A stretch of 64,000 nucleotides of DNA from Tyto alba. Lineage: Eukaryota > Chordata > Aves > Strigiformes > Tytonidae. Made by a program: the position numbers and the translations under genes. Below are positions 1 through 11,449 of the stretch, piece after piece; position 1 is the first letter of the stretch, and each line of letters begins with the position of its first letter. The notes under the pieces were generated by a model. The model did not search any database. It saw only the letters and a list, made by a program, of their open reading frames with translations, and was not told the DNA's origin. Where the stretch lies: the NCBI RefSeq assembly GCF_018691265.1, contig NW_024881301.1:14010752-14074751 (forward strand), given 5' to 3'.

Positions 1-1360
1 CAGAAGTGGAGTTAAAATTGTAAAAGGGAGGAAAAAAGGAAAAACAAGGCAGTAAATTTGCAACTAAAATTTTAAGAAAACTTTATTCCTATTTTGTGCA
101 TGGTGAAAAAAGCCATACCCTAAATATTAAATTAACCTATGAAGTGAATGGGAAGAAAAAAAGACTGCGTTATGAAGGTTAGAAGTCAATATATATTACA
201 GGTATTTGAGAAAGAGACTACACAACCAAATACAAGTGAAAATCCGTCATACAGAATTTACAGTGTGTTCCTATGTTAATCTATTTATAGAATGAATCTC
301 ATGGACTCAGTCAGATGAAGCACCTACAGAGAAATCTTTATTTAGGTGCCTTAAATTTCCAAGAGGTGTTTAGTGGGGTTTTAAAATACATCCAGAAGTA
401 ATCCATAGCAGTTAAGTACATAGTAGGATTTTGAAACACCTAAGTGCCTTTAAAATCTCAGACTGAGCCTGTGGAGATTTAAAGAGAATGTGCAGGCTTT
501 TGAAGACACAGGTTATAATGACAACTCCACCTCCTAAATCAGCTGAACTACTAAATAAACACAAGCATGGATGAAAAGGTTTTGAAGGTACATTTACATT
601 CCATGACCAACAAACCGGTGTTGCTTCTTTTCAGATTACTAGCAATAAAACATGGAGGAGCTGCAGGCTCACTCAGGTCTGACTGAACATATTTACGTAG
701 CTATAAAATGTGTACAAGTGAAATGCAAATTCATTGGGTAAACTGTTGCTCACCTTCATCACATAGATGGTTCTACAGTCATACACAAACTTCAGTGGGT
801 TACGTTGTATGTGCAGGAAACTGGCTGAAGTTTTGGCCTTGAAACGGGGTTTGACCAACTGCTGCTCCCAAACAGTAGACAATTCTTTCAGAGATGTCAG
901 ATATCAGGAGCGCAACCTATACAGCTTTTCAGGAGGCACATGCACTAAAGACTCTACTACAATACACTCTCACTGCTTCTTTTACCCCCTCACTGGCCTA
1001 TGTCCATCTTTTCCTTATTCTCAAAATATAATCTGATACAGATGATCAAATGGGTTCGATCTACTGCTGGGTTATGCAATTCAAGGCTTATCCCCACGAA
1101 CACAAAGGAGCACAGAGGAACAGTGGCAGGTGGGGGAACCCCAATAACATACCCAGAGAAAAGGAGCCCCTGCCCTGGATCCTCCTAGGGACCGATCAGC
1201 CCGTGGGGCAGGTGTGACACCCATCACCACCAGCCAGGGGGACAGGGTCCAACATTCCCTGTATATTGAGAGGTTACTGCCTCCAGGGGCTCTTTAGGGG
1301 ATGGCGAGGAAGAGTGTCTTTAGGACTGTACAAGATGTCTTATGGAATGATTAGAGGAGG
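1..1360. other. upstream flank, no gene recognised
   Basis: This is AT-rich sequence with no recognisable protein-coding gene apart from the weak exon-like stretch at 754-900. From about 1060 onward the composition becomes more GC-rich. Because 1060-1360 leads into a polypurine tract and LTR, it may be the last part of an ERV internal region, but no retroviral protein could be read in it. Confidence 0.4.
754..900 (-). other. possible unrecognised exon (weak)
   Basis: On the minus strand an open frame reads about 45 codons and runs directly into a good splice-donor match: ATGAAG followed by GTGAGC, with the boundary between 754 and 753. The peptide is mixed-composition (it includes FVYDCRTIYVMK) rather than low-complexity. 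No convincing acceptor is seen: the candidate AG near 884 has a poor pyrimidine tract, and an in-frame stop lies just upstream of it. I do not recognise the protein family. It may be an exon of a gene upstream of TUBB6, a pseudo-exon, or chance. Confidence 0.2.
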
Positions 1361-1361
1361 A

Positions 1362-1391
1362 ATCAAGGGAGGGAAAAAGGGGGGATAAAGG
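1362..1391 (+). other. polypurine tract of an endogenous retrovirus (probable)
   Basis: A purine-only stretch rich in G ends a few bases before a TGTT that looks like the start of an LTR. This order, polypurine tract then TG of the 3' LTR, is the standard end of a retroviral internal region. It implies a plus-oriented element whose internal remains lie to the left. Family assignment (ERVL-like) is inference. Confidence 0.4.
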
Positions 1392-2463
1392 TGTTTTGGT
1401 ATGGAAAAATAAAAAGATACAGAGCTAAAATGGCCTGGTTGGGTGTAAACAGGTTGTTGGTCAGTACGCCTGTCTGGCTATGCCTTGCACCTGATCGCCT
1501 CAGTCTGTCTTATTCAACTGTATTTTAATTATTTTCCTGGGTGAAGTGGGGTGTGTGTCTGTATTCTGTATGTGTGTGTATGGTGTTATGAGTGTCAGCA
1601 ATTAGAGGTGGGGGCCACAAGTCATCGGTACATGCCTGTGTGTCTGTGATAGAGGAACTAGAGACCAGAATGCATGCACGCTATGTGGATCTATATGTCG
1701 GCATGCGGTCACTAGTAAACACCAAGGCAGTCCAGCTGGAGAGTAGGGTAAGAAGCTTGGGAGTCAAGTTTTAGAGCAGCCGTAAGTCCAGGTAAGATAG
1801 CAAGGAGGCCAGAGGATCTGTGAGGTGGCTACTGGAGGGACCAAGGGATTCAAGCCAACTACTGAGGAGACTACTGGGGTCTGGGAGTCAGTTACTGGTA
1901 AAGTCACAAGACTGGACCAGTTACCTGAGAAACTTGTTTGACTGTTTATGTCTCTGTGTGAGGGAACTGGGGATTCAGCGGCCAGCTACTGAACGGGCTG
2001 AGTGTCCTAAGGCCAGTTACTGGAGGAGGGAGCCATAGTTTGTGTGTGTCTGTAGGTCTGAATGAAGCTCTGAGCCTTTGGGCTTTTCCAGGTGCCAGCA
2101 ACTGGGAAGTCTTGGGATCCAGGGGTCAGCTAAGCTACTGAGTAAGATGAGTGTCTAAGACCTGCTACTGAAGGGATCCGTATTGTATAGAAGTATACAA
2201 ATATGTATTTCTTTTCCACTAATGGGCTTCTGTCCTGGTCAGCCAGAGAGAGAAACAGGATGAGGCCATCAGTGCTGTTTGTGTTAGCATGAGTGCTGTG
2301 TTTTCTGCCTGTGTCAGTCAGTGTGGCCAGCCATGTGTGTATGTATATGTGTGTGAGGGTATGCATGTGCCTACTGGGAACACACACTCAGCCTTACTGC
2401 TAGCTGGACCCCAGAACTAACTGAATTTTAAAAAGTGTCATACCAGAAGACATAATCGTAACA
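1392..2463 (+). mobile_element. probable ERVL-like LTR (about 1.07 kb, degenerate)
   Basis: The stretch begins with TGTTTTGG directly after a polypurine tract and can be closed at TCGTAACA. This gives the TGTT...AACA inverted ends usual for LTRs. Its interior is unlike the flanks: GT-rich, with a recurring degenerate motif of the type CCAGYTACTG (for example around 1918, 1982 and 2012). No coding frame is seen. The boundaries are inferred from the ends alone; no target-site duplication can be checked because the 5' end of the element is not identified. A repeat-library search would settle the family. Confidence 0.4.
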
Positions 2464-2753
2464 GGCAAGTTGACAGCAAGTATGAACCATACAGTAGCAT
2501 ATAGAAGGATTTGCAAAGTGTGGGGAAAGCCAGGCCTAGAAGGCATATTCAAGGACATACAGACTCAAGCAAAGCCCAAGACGACCTCACTAATCAGGCT
2601 ACTGAACAAATGACTTGTTCATGGATCTCTTCCAAAAACACAAATCAGGCAAAGAAGGACATTTATTTTGAGTCTTTCAGCAGAGAAAAAAGCACACAGT
2701 ATCCAATCCTGCACTGATGGCTGCTTGGAAGGCAAACACATTGATCCTCCAGC

Positions 2754-2959
2754 TGCTTCACTGATGTCGGGAAGACATTTGACTCAGCCTAGCATGGTGT
2801 GTAGGGGGGCTACTCGGAGGTCATTTGCAAGAAGCTGCTAAACCTGCTGAAAAACATTTATGAAAATGCAAGGTTGGAACCCAGAGCACACATCTAGCTG
2901 ACATCAGTCATGTCACAGCAGAATAAGGGCTGGCAGGCAGGAGATGGCTTCCCAGCCCC
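2754..2959 (+). pseudogene. decayed reverse-transcriptase relic (non-LTR type, probable)
   Basis: One reading frame, broken by three stop codons, keeps the spacing of two RT motifs. The first is FTDVGKTFDSA, matching the motif-A pattern F-x-D-x-x-K-x-F-D-S. About 50 codons later comes NKGWQAGDGFPA, resembling the motif-B pattern G-x-x-Q-G-D-x-x-S-P. Between them is LLNLLKNIYENAR, like the helix normally present there. The G-D in motif B differs from the QGS usual in CR1, so an older non-CR1 LINE is possible. It is clearly non-functional. The match is from pattern memory, not alignment. Confidence 0.35.
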
Positions 2960-3500
2960 AGTACAGATTTTGGGTTATTTGGGGGGTTATTTATTGATTG
3001 ATGGGGGTTACCTTAACTGTGTAGAAGAAGCTATAGAGAGCACCCAAGATTCTTCTCCCAGAGAGTCCCACCTGGTTCACCTTTGATCAAACAGATCGTG
3101 AGGTTCTGCAGCTCTGGCCGCAGGGCTGCTCTTGCACGCCAGCAGAGATGGGGTCAGTCAGTGAGGATGTGCACAGGCAGATGAATGCCTCCCACCAGGG
3201 CTATGTATCAGGTTAGGCCACGGAGACAATGGCATCCCCTGGAAAAGTCACACTGACGTTAAAACAGGCAGGCAAGCTAGGCAGCTTTCCTCTACCTGGG
3301 AAACCATGCAACAGCTACCTAAAGGGATCCTACCGGAGATACAGCAGTTGTGGGAACTTGTTTCCCCTGCGGAGGAGAAAGAAAATCTCCCTTTTCGTTA
3401 AAAATCAAGTTATCCAAACTCTACGCATTCCACGGCATGCTTCGTATTGTGGTGACACCAGCTTTCAGGAAAGTCGCTCCATGAAGACCTCCTGCCTTCC
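2960..3500. other. TUBB6 upstream flank
   Basis: No gene is recognised here. The short open frame at 3229-3558 on the plus strand has no family resemblance and leads into the CpG island. GC content rises sharply near 3500. Confidence 0.4.
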
Positions 3501-3739
3501 CAGCGCCAAGTTTCGCGCAGCGCCTTGCGATCCGCCGGCGGAACCACTTCGGGAGTGAGCGGTGCAAAGAAGATGGCCGTGGGCAAGGCCCCGAGCAGGT
3601 CCACCCATTTCTTTGGAGGCTGCCATGGGCCCGGCCGGCGGGGCGGCAGGCCGCGGGAGGGCGGGAGGCGGCGGCAGCGCGGGCAGGGTGCCTGGCGGGG
3701 TGAGGGCGACCCACCCGCGCTTTGCGCACCCCACGCCGC

Positions 3740-3902
3740 GGGACCCTCGGCGGGGCGGGGGATGGGGGGGGGGGCGGCCGTGGGCGAGCCGCAGCGGCGG
3801 GGGGAGGCGGGGGGTGGGGGTGGGCGCGCCTCCTCGGAGCCCATAAAGCGCCGCCCGGGCGGCCGGCGCCGCGCAGAGCCGGGCCGGGCGGCGGGAAGCG
3901 CC
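3740..3902 (+). promoter_or_regulatory. TUBB6: TUBB6 core promoter in CpG island
   Basis: A CpG-dense block of about 0.9 kb (roughly 3500-4450) surrounds the first exon. Inside it are GC boxes (GGGGCGGGG at 3752) and a TATA-like CATAAAG at 3842-3848, 55 bp before the start codon. A TATA-directed start near 3870-3875 would give a 5' UTR of about 30 bases. The exact transcription start is inferred. Confidence 0.6.
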
Positions 3903-5544
3903 ATGAGGGAGATCGTGCACATCCAGGCGGGGCAGTGCGGGAACCAGATCGGCACCAAGGTGAGCCGGCGGGGAGCCGCTGCCTGCCCGCCGCCCGCGGA
4001 GCCCCCGGGGGAGGGGGGTTTCGTCCCGCGGGGCTGGGGGGGTGCGCCGGCCGCCCCTCCAGAGAGCCGCTGCCCGGAGACGCGGGCACCGCGCATCTCG
4101 CCTCTCCCCGCGGCCCTGAAAGGGAAGTGCCGAAGGCAAACGGGACATTTTTTTTTTTTTTAATGTAATATATATTAAAGTTATTTTTTTTTTTATTTAA
4201 ACCGTGGCTCAAAAGCGGGGAAGGGCGGCAGAACGCCGCAGCCCGTCCGCCCGTTGGGTTTAAACCCCGGTGCCTTGTGCCGCCGCCCGGCCCGGGCAGG
4301 GCGGGGGGGGGGGGGGGGGGAGCCGGGCACGCCAGGAATTTGGCAGCTGCGGCCGGTGCCGAGCCGCCCCCCCCCCCCGCCCGGGCTCTGGGCAGGGCCC
4401 CCGATGCTCCGCAGGGAAGTTCCCAACCCGCTTCTTTTCCTCCCTTAGTTTTGGGAAGTGATAAGCGATGAGCATGGCATCGACCCAGCCGGCGGCTATG
4501 TCGGTGACTCAGCGCTGCAGCTGGAAAGGATCAATGTCTACTATAATGAATCATCTTGTAAGTGTGGAACGGGGCGGGGTGCGGGACAGGGGGCTCCGTG
4601 GGAAGGGGCACAGGAATCTGGGCGAGAACGGGTTTGGGAAGCTGTATCACACATCTGGTCACGCTGCTCACATGCCATCAGCCCCCCCATCCCGCAGCTG
4701 ATCTTCGCCTACCACATCATTCACAGAAAAAAGTACCTACTTTCTTATAAACTGGTGACTGGGTGTTATCACCCCAGGCAGAGAGAAACGGCAGAAAGGG
4801 GCTGTCCTTAGGGTCTGGACGTGGAGCCTTGTTTATTATTTAACACTCTGCTAGGTGCTTGCTCCTTTAGCTTACGACTGTGTCATCAGATGTGTCTTCT
4901 CAATTGCCCCAGATTAAGCTGTTGGCATCTGTAGTACTCTCTGATTTGATGACTGAGAGGGTTGGGTCACAGGTAATGGAGAACTCAAACAGTGATTCAT
5001 TAATAGGGTGCCAAAGGCATCCAAATCCTCTGAGTTAGTCTGTTGTGGAAGGGTGTTAGCAGTCTAAAATGGGGATCATGAGTCCTTTGGTCTACTGACA
5101 TGAACCTGCAAGTGTGAATGTTTCATCTTTTGTCCAGCTCAGGTTAATTCATCTTATTTACTTGAATTTCCTTGAACAATTTCAACTGGATACAGATTAT
5201 TTTGTGCTTTGTGGTACATGTGCTAATCTACCACAGTTTGCCACCTACACCAAGGTGAAAAAAGCATAAAAGCTTGTGAGATGCGTTAGGGTCATTTGAA
5301 CATAAACCCTTCGCTCACCTCATTACTCACAGAAAAAATTAACTACTTATAAAAAACAAGTCAACCACTTTTTCTAATCAGAAGCTTCCTTCCCTTGTAT
5401 CTATTGCTTAAAAAAAAAAGTTTACAAATGTAATATATCATCTGTATGACCCAAAAGATGTCAGGTCTATTTTCAAGCAGAATTGATTTCTTCCTATGGT
5501 GCTGGGTTTTTTTTACCACCATGACTTCCTGTATAGGAAATCTT

Positions 5545-5582
<38 letters not shown>

Positions 5583-8500
5583 CTGTATTAGACTAATAAT
5601 ATGAGACATAGTGTATCTGTGTATTGAGAGCTATAACTGTGTTAGCTTATTTCAGAACATTAAGGACATGCTTACTTTTTATTGTAGCCCAGAAATTTGT
5701 ACCAAGAGCAGTCTTAGTGGACTTGGAGCCGGGAACCATGGATAGTGTGCGATCTGGTCCTTTTGGTCAGCTCTTCCGGCCTGATAATTTCATCTTTGGT
5801 ATGTGGATGTCAGTTTTTAAAAACCCCAAACTATCCAACAGGTGTTTGACCAAATGAATGGTCAAAAAGCATTTAAGCTCCCTATTCCAAAGTGATCATT
5901 AGCAGTGAGAAATCCTAATGGCTTAATGTAATTCTAGTTACCTGTAGGTCTGCTAAAAGATCCTGTTAACTGAAAAGGTTGTTCTCCTGTTAACCATTCT
6001 TTCAGTTAGCAAAGTACTGAAAGTTTCCTTTGGTGTTCAGAGAAAGTACATTTGCCTTCCATATATATGAAATCCTGAGACCACTTCTTTACAACAAAAT
6101 GCATGGAAATTCTGCAGAAAATGGAGAGCAGGGGGAAAAACCTCAACTACAAACCAACCATACTATTATTCACTTGAATTCACATTAAATTATTAAATTC
6201 TAGAGCATTAAATTGTTTATAGGCTGTGCAATTCAAAATTTTCAGCAGATCCTTACAGTGTAGTAAACAGTAGAGGAAGACCAACTGGAAGATGGAAAAC
6301 ATTGTCATATATAGCCAGTTAGTGGGTTATTTTCCAACATAACGAGCAGTCTGAGAGCATGTGGGGAGCTTCTGGTTTTGCAGTGTTCTTGCAGAGGGTT
6401 GCTGTAGCTTTTACTGTTTCACTTTGGACTTCTGTAGTACTTTCCATCTAAACTTAAAAACACACATTTAGCGGGATTAAATTTCATAGCATCCTTACAA
6501 AGTACAGAAGCATTATTGGTCCGTTTCCACTAAAGTAGAAACAGCATTTGAAAGTTAAGTGATCCATTTGCAGAAACAGGAAGTCTGAATGAAAGCTACC
6601 ATGAGAACTCTCATGTCCTTTTGGTTTCCAAGTCTGTGCTAGCCACAAAACACATTTCCTCTTGCCAAGGCAAGCTTAGGTTGCAACTTAGTTTGGCATA
6701 TTGTGCTAACATAAGGAAGGAACAATGCCAGGGTTAGACAGAGAAAAGATAAACATTGTTTGAGTGGTATAAAACAAACTTAAGTCTGGGTTACTGCTGT
6801 TGAGTTGAGGAGTAAGAATCCATACAGAGTTACTTTAACCATTTAACTGACTTAAAACTTTCAATGCTGTCTCTATTCTCTGGCACGTGATGGCATACTC
6901 TTGTATGTCATGGCAGTGAAGTTAAGGGTCTCTTTCAAAGGAAGGTTAAGTTATAACATGTAGAAGTAAGCTTGGGGAGAAAAGTTGTAGACATAGGCAG
7001 CTTTATGAAGTACGTTTCTATATTTAGGTTTCTCCTTTCACTCCCTTTCTCCTGTATGGACCACACAAGCCCTCTGAAAGTGAATTCGCCTGACCTATGA
7101 AAATACCTGAATGGGAGCTTTACAGTTTGGCATACCACTAGTAAAACCAGAGCAAAACCAGTTCAGAGTGTCTTCAACAATAGTCCAGTTCACTGTACTC
7201 CCTTCCTGCCAAGCTGACAATGAACCACCAGCATGTGATCAGCTCGTATCTGACAGAGGCCCCTGCCAGCATCAGGCACTGTCCTCCCAACCTGCTGAAT
7301 AATGCAGAACGGCTGCCTGAGCGCTGAAGTAATGATCTCCTGTGTCAAAAGCCAGCGAAGCATTTTGTTTTCTCTTTTAAAAATCTGGCCTGGGCCCACA
7401 AAGGATTTTGTGGCAGAAGCTGGCAGTTCCATACTTGCTGTACTCCAGGCTGTTAGCGCTCGTTGTGATGGAGGTGTTTTCTGCCTCTGCTTATATATAC
7501 CTGCATGTACCCTTGTCTCCATAGCAAGTGAGCGTGGACCATCAATCAGGATTTCATTCAGGTATATTGAGTACATGATCGCACACTCCAGATATAGGAA
7601 TTTTAGCTCAGACCAGCAGGAGATTGAGATGAGCACAAAAATAATCCTTCTGCTTTAATTTTCACAGTTACACTTGGCAGTTAAAATACAAAGGCTGTAT
7701 GGATGCAGTAGAGACAGGTGGCATCTAGGAGTTTGTGTGATTCAAATGAAGACTGAAGGAGTCTGTCACAGAGGAGGGCCCAAAGGAGGACAGAACCACT
7801 TCTGAATTAGACATTTAACCTCTGAACTTAATCTACAAACTAAGAAAAAGCAAGTAAAATCAGTCTACTGATTCTTTTTCCCCTGTGAAAATATCTTTTC
7901 CACATTTGTGAGAGTAATTCCTATTGCCTTCTTACCTTGTTCTTTGTTCCTATTCTTCATTCTTTCCTATTCTCCATTCTCTCCTTACCTCACTGCCCAC
8001 TGAAGAAGAATAGTATGATGTTTACACAAGGGAAAATCTGCAAAATAAAGTCCTAAACTCAGAATTTGGTTTTGTTAGGGTCCTTCTACAACTTGGAGTG
8101 ATGTCTGTTAGTGTGCAGCCTGATGTGCTGCCCTATCTTTAGTAGCGGATCTGCTCAAGCAGCCCATGGACAGTTACAAGCATTTAATTCTGGAAGGATA
8201 TTACTTTGTGCTTTGCCCAGCTGGAAAGGAAATGCTGAGCTCCCTAGGTTCAAATAGAGAAAAATATAGCAACATATAGAACAATGCATTAACTAACCAA
8301 ATACATCATGAGGAAACCAGGCATTTATGCAGTGAAAATAAAGTGTATCATATTTAAACAATATCCCAGCAAGCAGTTTCTCTGATTCATATGTTTGGCA
8401 CTAACACAGTGCACTGGGAATTGAAATGAAACGTGGTAATAGGAAGGAAGGGGAAGGTCTTGGAGGACAACGCAGAAGTTGGCAGCTCTGTACTGAATTC

Positions 8501-10484
8501 TGAAACTATTGCTCTTTCTGAATACCACTCACAGGAGTACCATTAAGTGAGTTCAGTGACACAGTGTACATATGCAGCAGTCACTGTGAGGAACAGGCGT
8601 ATTAATAAACTGGTCTCCCATTTAATCCTCCTTGTTATCTAACTAATAACAAGATAGTGACACAGCAAAGGATCCAGACTGTTCATTTTAATAAATGGAG
8701 TGGCACATAAAAGGAAAATGGAAGCCTTGAGGGGCTCCTGAAACCTCAGTAATCCCATTTTGCAAGTTGCTTTGCAGATCTTGAAGAACAGGGAGTTTGT
8801 AGGGAAAGTGGTAAAAGGCACTCAACTTCCAAGTTTTTGAAATAACATTCTTGAAGCTTCCGTTGATCGGTATTTTCGTTCAGGCTAGGTAGCCATGAAT
8901 TTGAAAAGCTATGGTTAAATAGGACTTCTGAAGCCCAGCCTTATCCTTGAATGACAACAATGCCTCTATCTCACAGGAAGAGTCCAAGAACCTTTCATTT
9001 AGAAATGTGTATCTGTGATTTAGCTTTGTATATCTACATCATGGTCCTTATAAACAGAAAGTATTTAAATTCTAAACAGTCATCTTGTGTTTATGGAATA
9101 AGAAAGATTGTGAGCGTGAAAGCTTTCAAAGCAAGGAGTCAGGGCCATCTTTGCATTTATGGAAGGTTAAATACCAAAAAAGAGAAAAAACACCCAAAGG
9201 CATAAATGAAAAGCGCTAGGGATTTGAGGCACAATGGAACTATGTTAAAAGTTTATGTTGATACTTCCAAAGATATCTGTAGGCAAAACTGAAGAGCACA
9301 GTTATCCACCTGACAGATTTATAGCAACTTTTGTTACAGATGTGAATCCATTTAGTATGCAAATCCCAAACCTTACCAATAATTTTGTATATTTTCTTTC
9401 CCTATTGTATGTTATTTTAGGACAAACTGGTGCAGGAAACAACTGGGCTAAAGGACACTATACAGAAGGGGCAGAGTTGGTTGACTCTGTACTTGATGTA
9501 GTAAGGAAAGAGTGTGAACACTGTGATTGCTTGCAAGGATTTCAGCTCACTCATTCCCTGGGAGGAGGGACGGGGTCTGGCATGGGAACCCTACTCATCA
9601 GCAAGATACGAGAGGAATATCCGGACAGGATAATGAATACCTTTAGTGTCATGCCCTCTCCAAAGGTTTCTGATACAGTGGTGGAGCCCTATAATGCTAC
9701 ACTCTCGGTCCACCAACTGGTCGAAAATACAGATGAAACCTACTGCATTGACAATGAAGCTTTGTATGATATCTGCTTCCGCACCCTGAAGCTCACCACT
9801 CCAACATACGGTGATTTAAACCACTTGGTTTCTGCTACCATGAGTGGGGTAACTACATCCCTGCGTTTCCCAGGGCAACTAAATGCTGACCTCCGGAAGC
9901 TGGCAGTAAATATGGTCCCTTTCCCACGCCTTCACTTTTTCATGCCAGGCTTCGCTCCTTTGACAGCCCGAGGCAGCCAACAATACCGAGCACTCACTGT
10001 TCCAGAGCTCACCCAGCAGATGTTTGATGCCAAAAATATGATGGCAGCCTGTGACCCACGGCATGGGCGGTATTTGACAGTGGCTACTGTCTTCCGTGGT
10101 CCCATGTCCATGAAGGAGGTTGATGAGCAGATGTTGGCCATCCAGAACAAGAACAGCAGTTACTTTGTGGAGTGGATCCCAAACAATGTCAAGGTGGCAG
10201 TGTGTGACATACCTCCTCGTGGCCTCAAGATGGCTTCCACATTCATTGGCAACAGTACTGCCATTCAAGAGCTCTTCAAAAGAATCTCAGAGCAGTTTTC
10301 AGCCATGTTCAGGAGAAAGGCCTTCCTCCACTGGTTCACAGGCGAAGGAATGGATGAAATGGAATTTACAGAAGCAGAAAGCAACATGAATGATCTGGTT
10401 TCAGAGTATCAGCAATACCAAGAAGCAACAGCAAATGATGGAGAGGAAGCGTTTGAAGATGATGAAGAAGAAATCAATGAATAA
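3903..10484 (+). CDS. TUBB6: tubulin beta-6 chain
   Basis: Beta-tubulin forms the GTP-binding half of the alpha/beta dimer of microtubules. Coding exons are 3903-3959, 4449-4557, 5688-5798 and 9421-10484, all with GT-AG introns. The 57/109/111/1064-nt pattern is the standard vertebrate beta-tubulin structure. It encodes 446 aa, the length known for TUBB6. Visible features are the N-terminal MREI autoregulation motif, the tubulin signature GGGTGSG at residues 140-146, and an acidic tail ending [10 protein letters not shown]. The residues FW after IGTK, NESSSQKF and the tail identify class V (TUBB6) rather than TUBB2/4. No frameshift or stop is present. Intron 3 (5799-9420) is the largest. Downstream the gene faces AFG3L2 tail to tail. 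Confidence 0.97.
4303..4378. repeat. G-run and C-run in TUBB6 intron 1
   Basis: An uninterrupted run of 18 G (4303-4320) is followed 46 bp later by a run of 12 C (4367-4378). Both lie inside the CpG island within TUBB6 intron 1. They could form a G-quadruplex, or pair as a hairpin in RNA. Run lengths in such tracts are often unreliable in assemblies. Confidence 0.8.
5547..5581. repeat. (TA)n microsatellite, about 17 units
   Basis: Pure TA dinucleotide repeat in TUBB6 intron 2, about 110 bp upstream of the exon 3 acceptor. Confidence 0.95.
5799..9420 (+). other. TUBB6: TUBB6 intron 3
   Basis: Intron of 3.6 kb with donor GTATGT and acceptor TATTTTAG. No exon-like or RNA gene is recognised. 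The block at about 7190-7660 is open in both directions (148 codons on minus, 118 on plus) without any recognised family; this is most likely chance. Confidence 0.6.
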
Positions 10485-11024
10485 AGGAATTAGGTGTGCT
10501 GTTTTCCAGGCCAAATTCTCAAATCTGGATTTTTAATAATTAGGCTTATAAATCTGTATTTAGGCTTCAGAAAAAAAAAAAAAAAAGTTTTAAAAAAAAA
10601 AAAGTTTAATGAGCATCAGATGTTAGAGGTGCTCTTCAGAGTCCATTGAGGTCACTGAGAACTGAAGACATTCAGCATTTCTGGAAATCAGGCTATTTCT
10701 ATTCATGAGACAAATGTAAGTCATTCAGTTAAGACTTTGGCCTAAGAGTCTGAACAGAGATCACTGGTTTGGGATCTTTTTTTCCAAAGTTTGTCATCCT
10801 AAAGTTAGGCATGAAAATCTACACAATAGAGCTGCACTATTTTAATCCAGTTATGAGTAAGAAAATGTTGTGGGTTTGAAGTAGTCATTCTGTACCAAAT
10901 GTACAACAGTGAACTGCCAGGAACAAAATTTATTCATAATAAAAAGAAGAAAGTTTTTTAGCTATTCTGTACAGTAACTGTTAACAGTGATATTTGACTC
11001 CAGTCCTCTAAAAACAAAATAAAA
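10485..11024 (+). terminator. TUBB6: TUBB6 3' UTR with poly(A) signals
   Basis: AATAAA hexamers occur at 10938-10943 and 11018-11023 on the plus strand, and another at 11439-11444. Two A-rich tracts just after the stop (about 10570-10606) are internal and could prime oligo-dT falsely. Which signal is used cannot be told from sequence alone. Confidence 0.55.
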
Positions 11025-11449
11025 AAGATTAGTATCCTCTCAAGCAGAAGTGTTTTGGGCGGTCAATGCTATATAAATATCCAGTGAGCTGCAGGCCAGA
11101 GGCTGGATTGATGCTATGTGACTTCATCATTTGCTGCCGAATAATCACAGATTATATATACAAAATTTATCCATGTGTGATGTGTTCTTTAAGGGCCCTT
11201 GGGGTTTAAAGTGGCATCCTGGTATCTGGCTGGTCCCCTGTCTTTCTGGCTGTCGCCAGTTACTGGCGTTACTCCTGTCTCCATTGCACCTCGCCTGTAC
11301 AGCTGAAATTCAGACACTCCACAGGACGCTGTGGGAGAGGGGACGCAGGCAGTGTGGATAGATGTCCCTACCCAGGTTTGTATGTTCACCACCTGTAGAT
11401 GCTATGGATGTCTTGTTACCAAGATAGGTTGAAATCCAAATAAAAGTAT

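Noticed and set aside
3410..4212. Several 200-260-codon open frames on both strands across the TUBB6 CpG island
   Set aside because: GC-rich sequence lacks stop codons; the translations are Pro/Arg/Gly/Ala-rich, no splice sites or families fit, and the real first exon of TUBB6 lies inside.
7190..7658. Opposed open frames of 148 and 118 codons in TUBB6 intron 3
   Set aside because: No family resemblance and no convincing splice sites; overlapping opposed frames of this size are expected by chance now and then.
9255..9420. Extension of the TUBB6 exon 4 open frame upstream of 9421
   Set aside because: The stretch is intron: the acceptor TATTTTAG at 9420 and the codon split after residue 92 fix the exon start, and the upstream translation is unrelated to tubulin.
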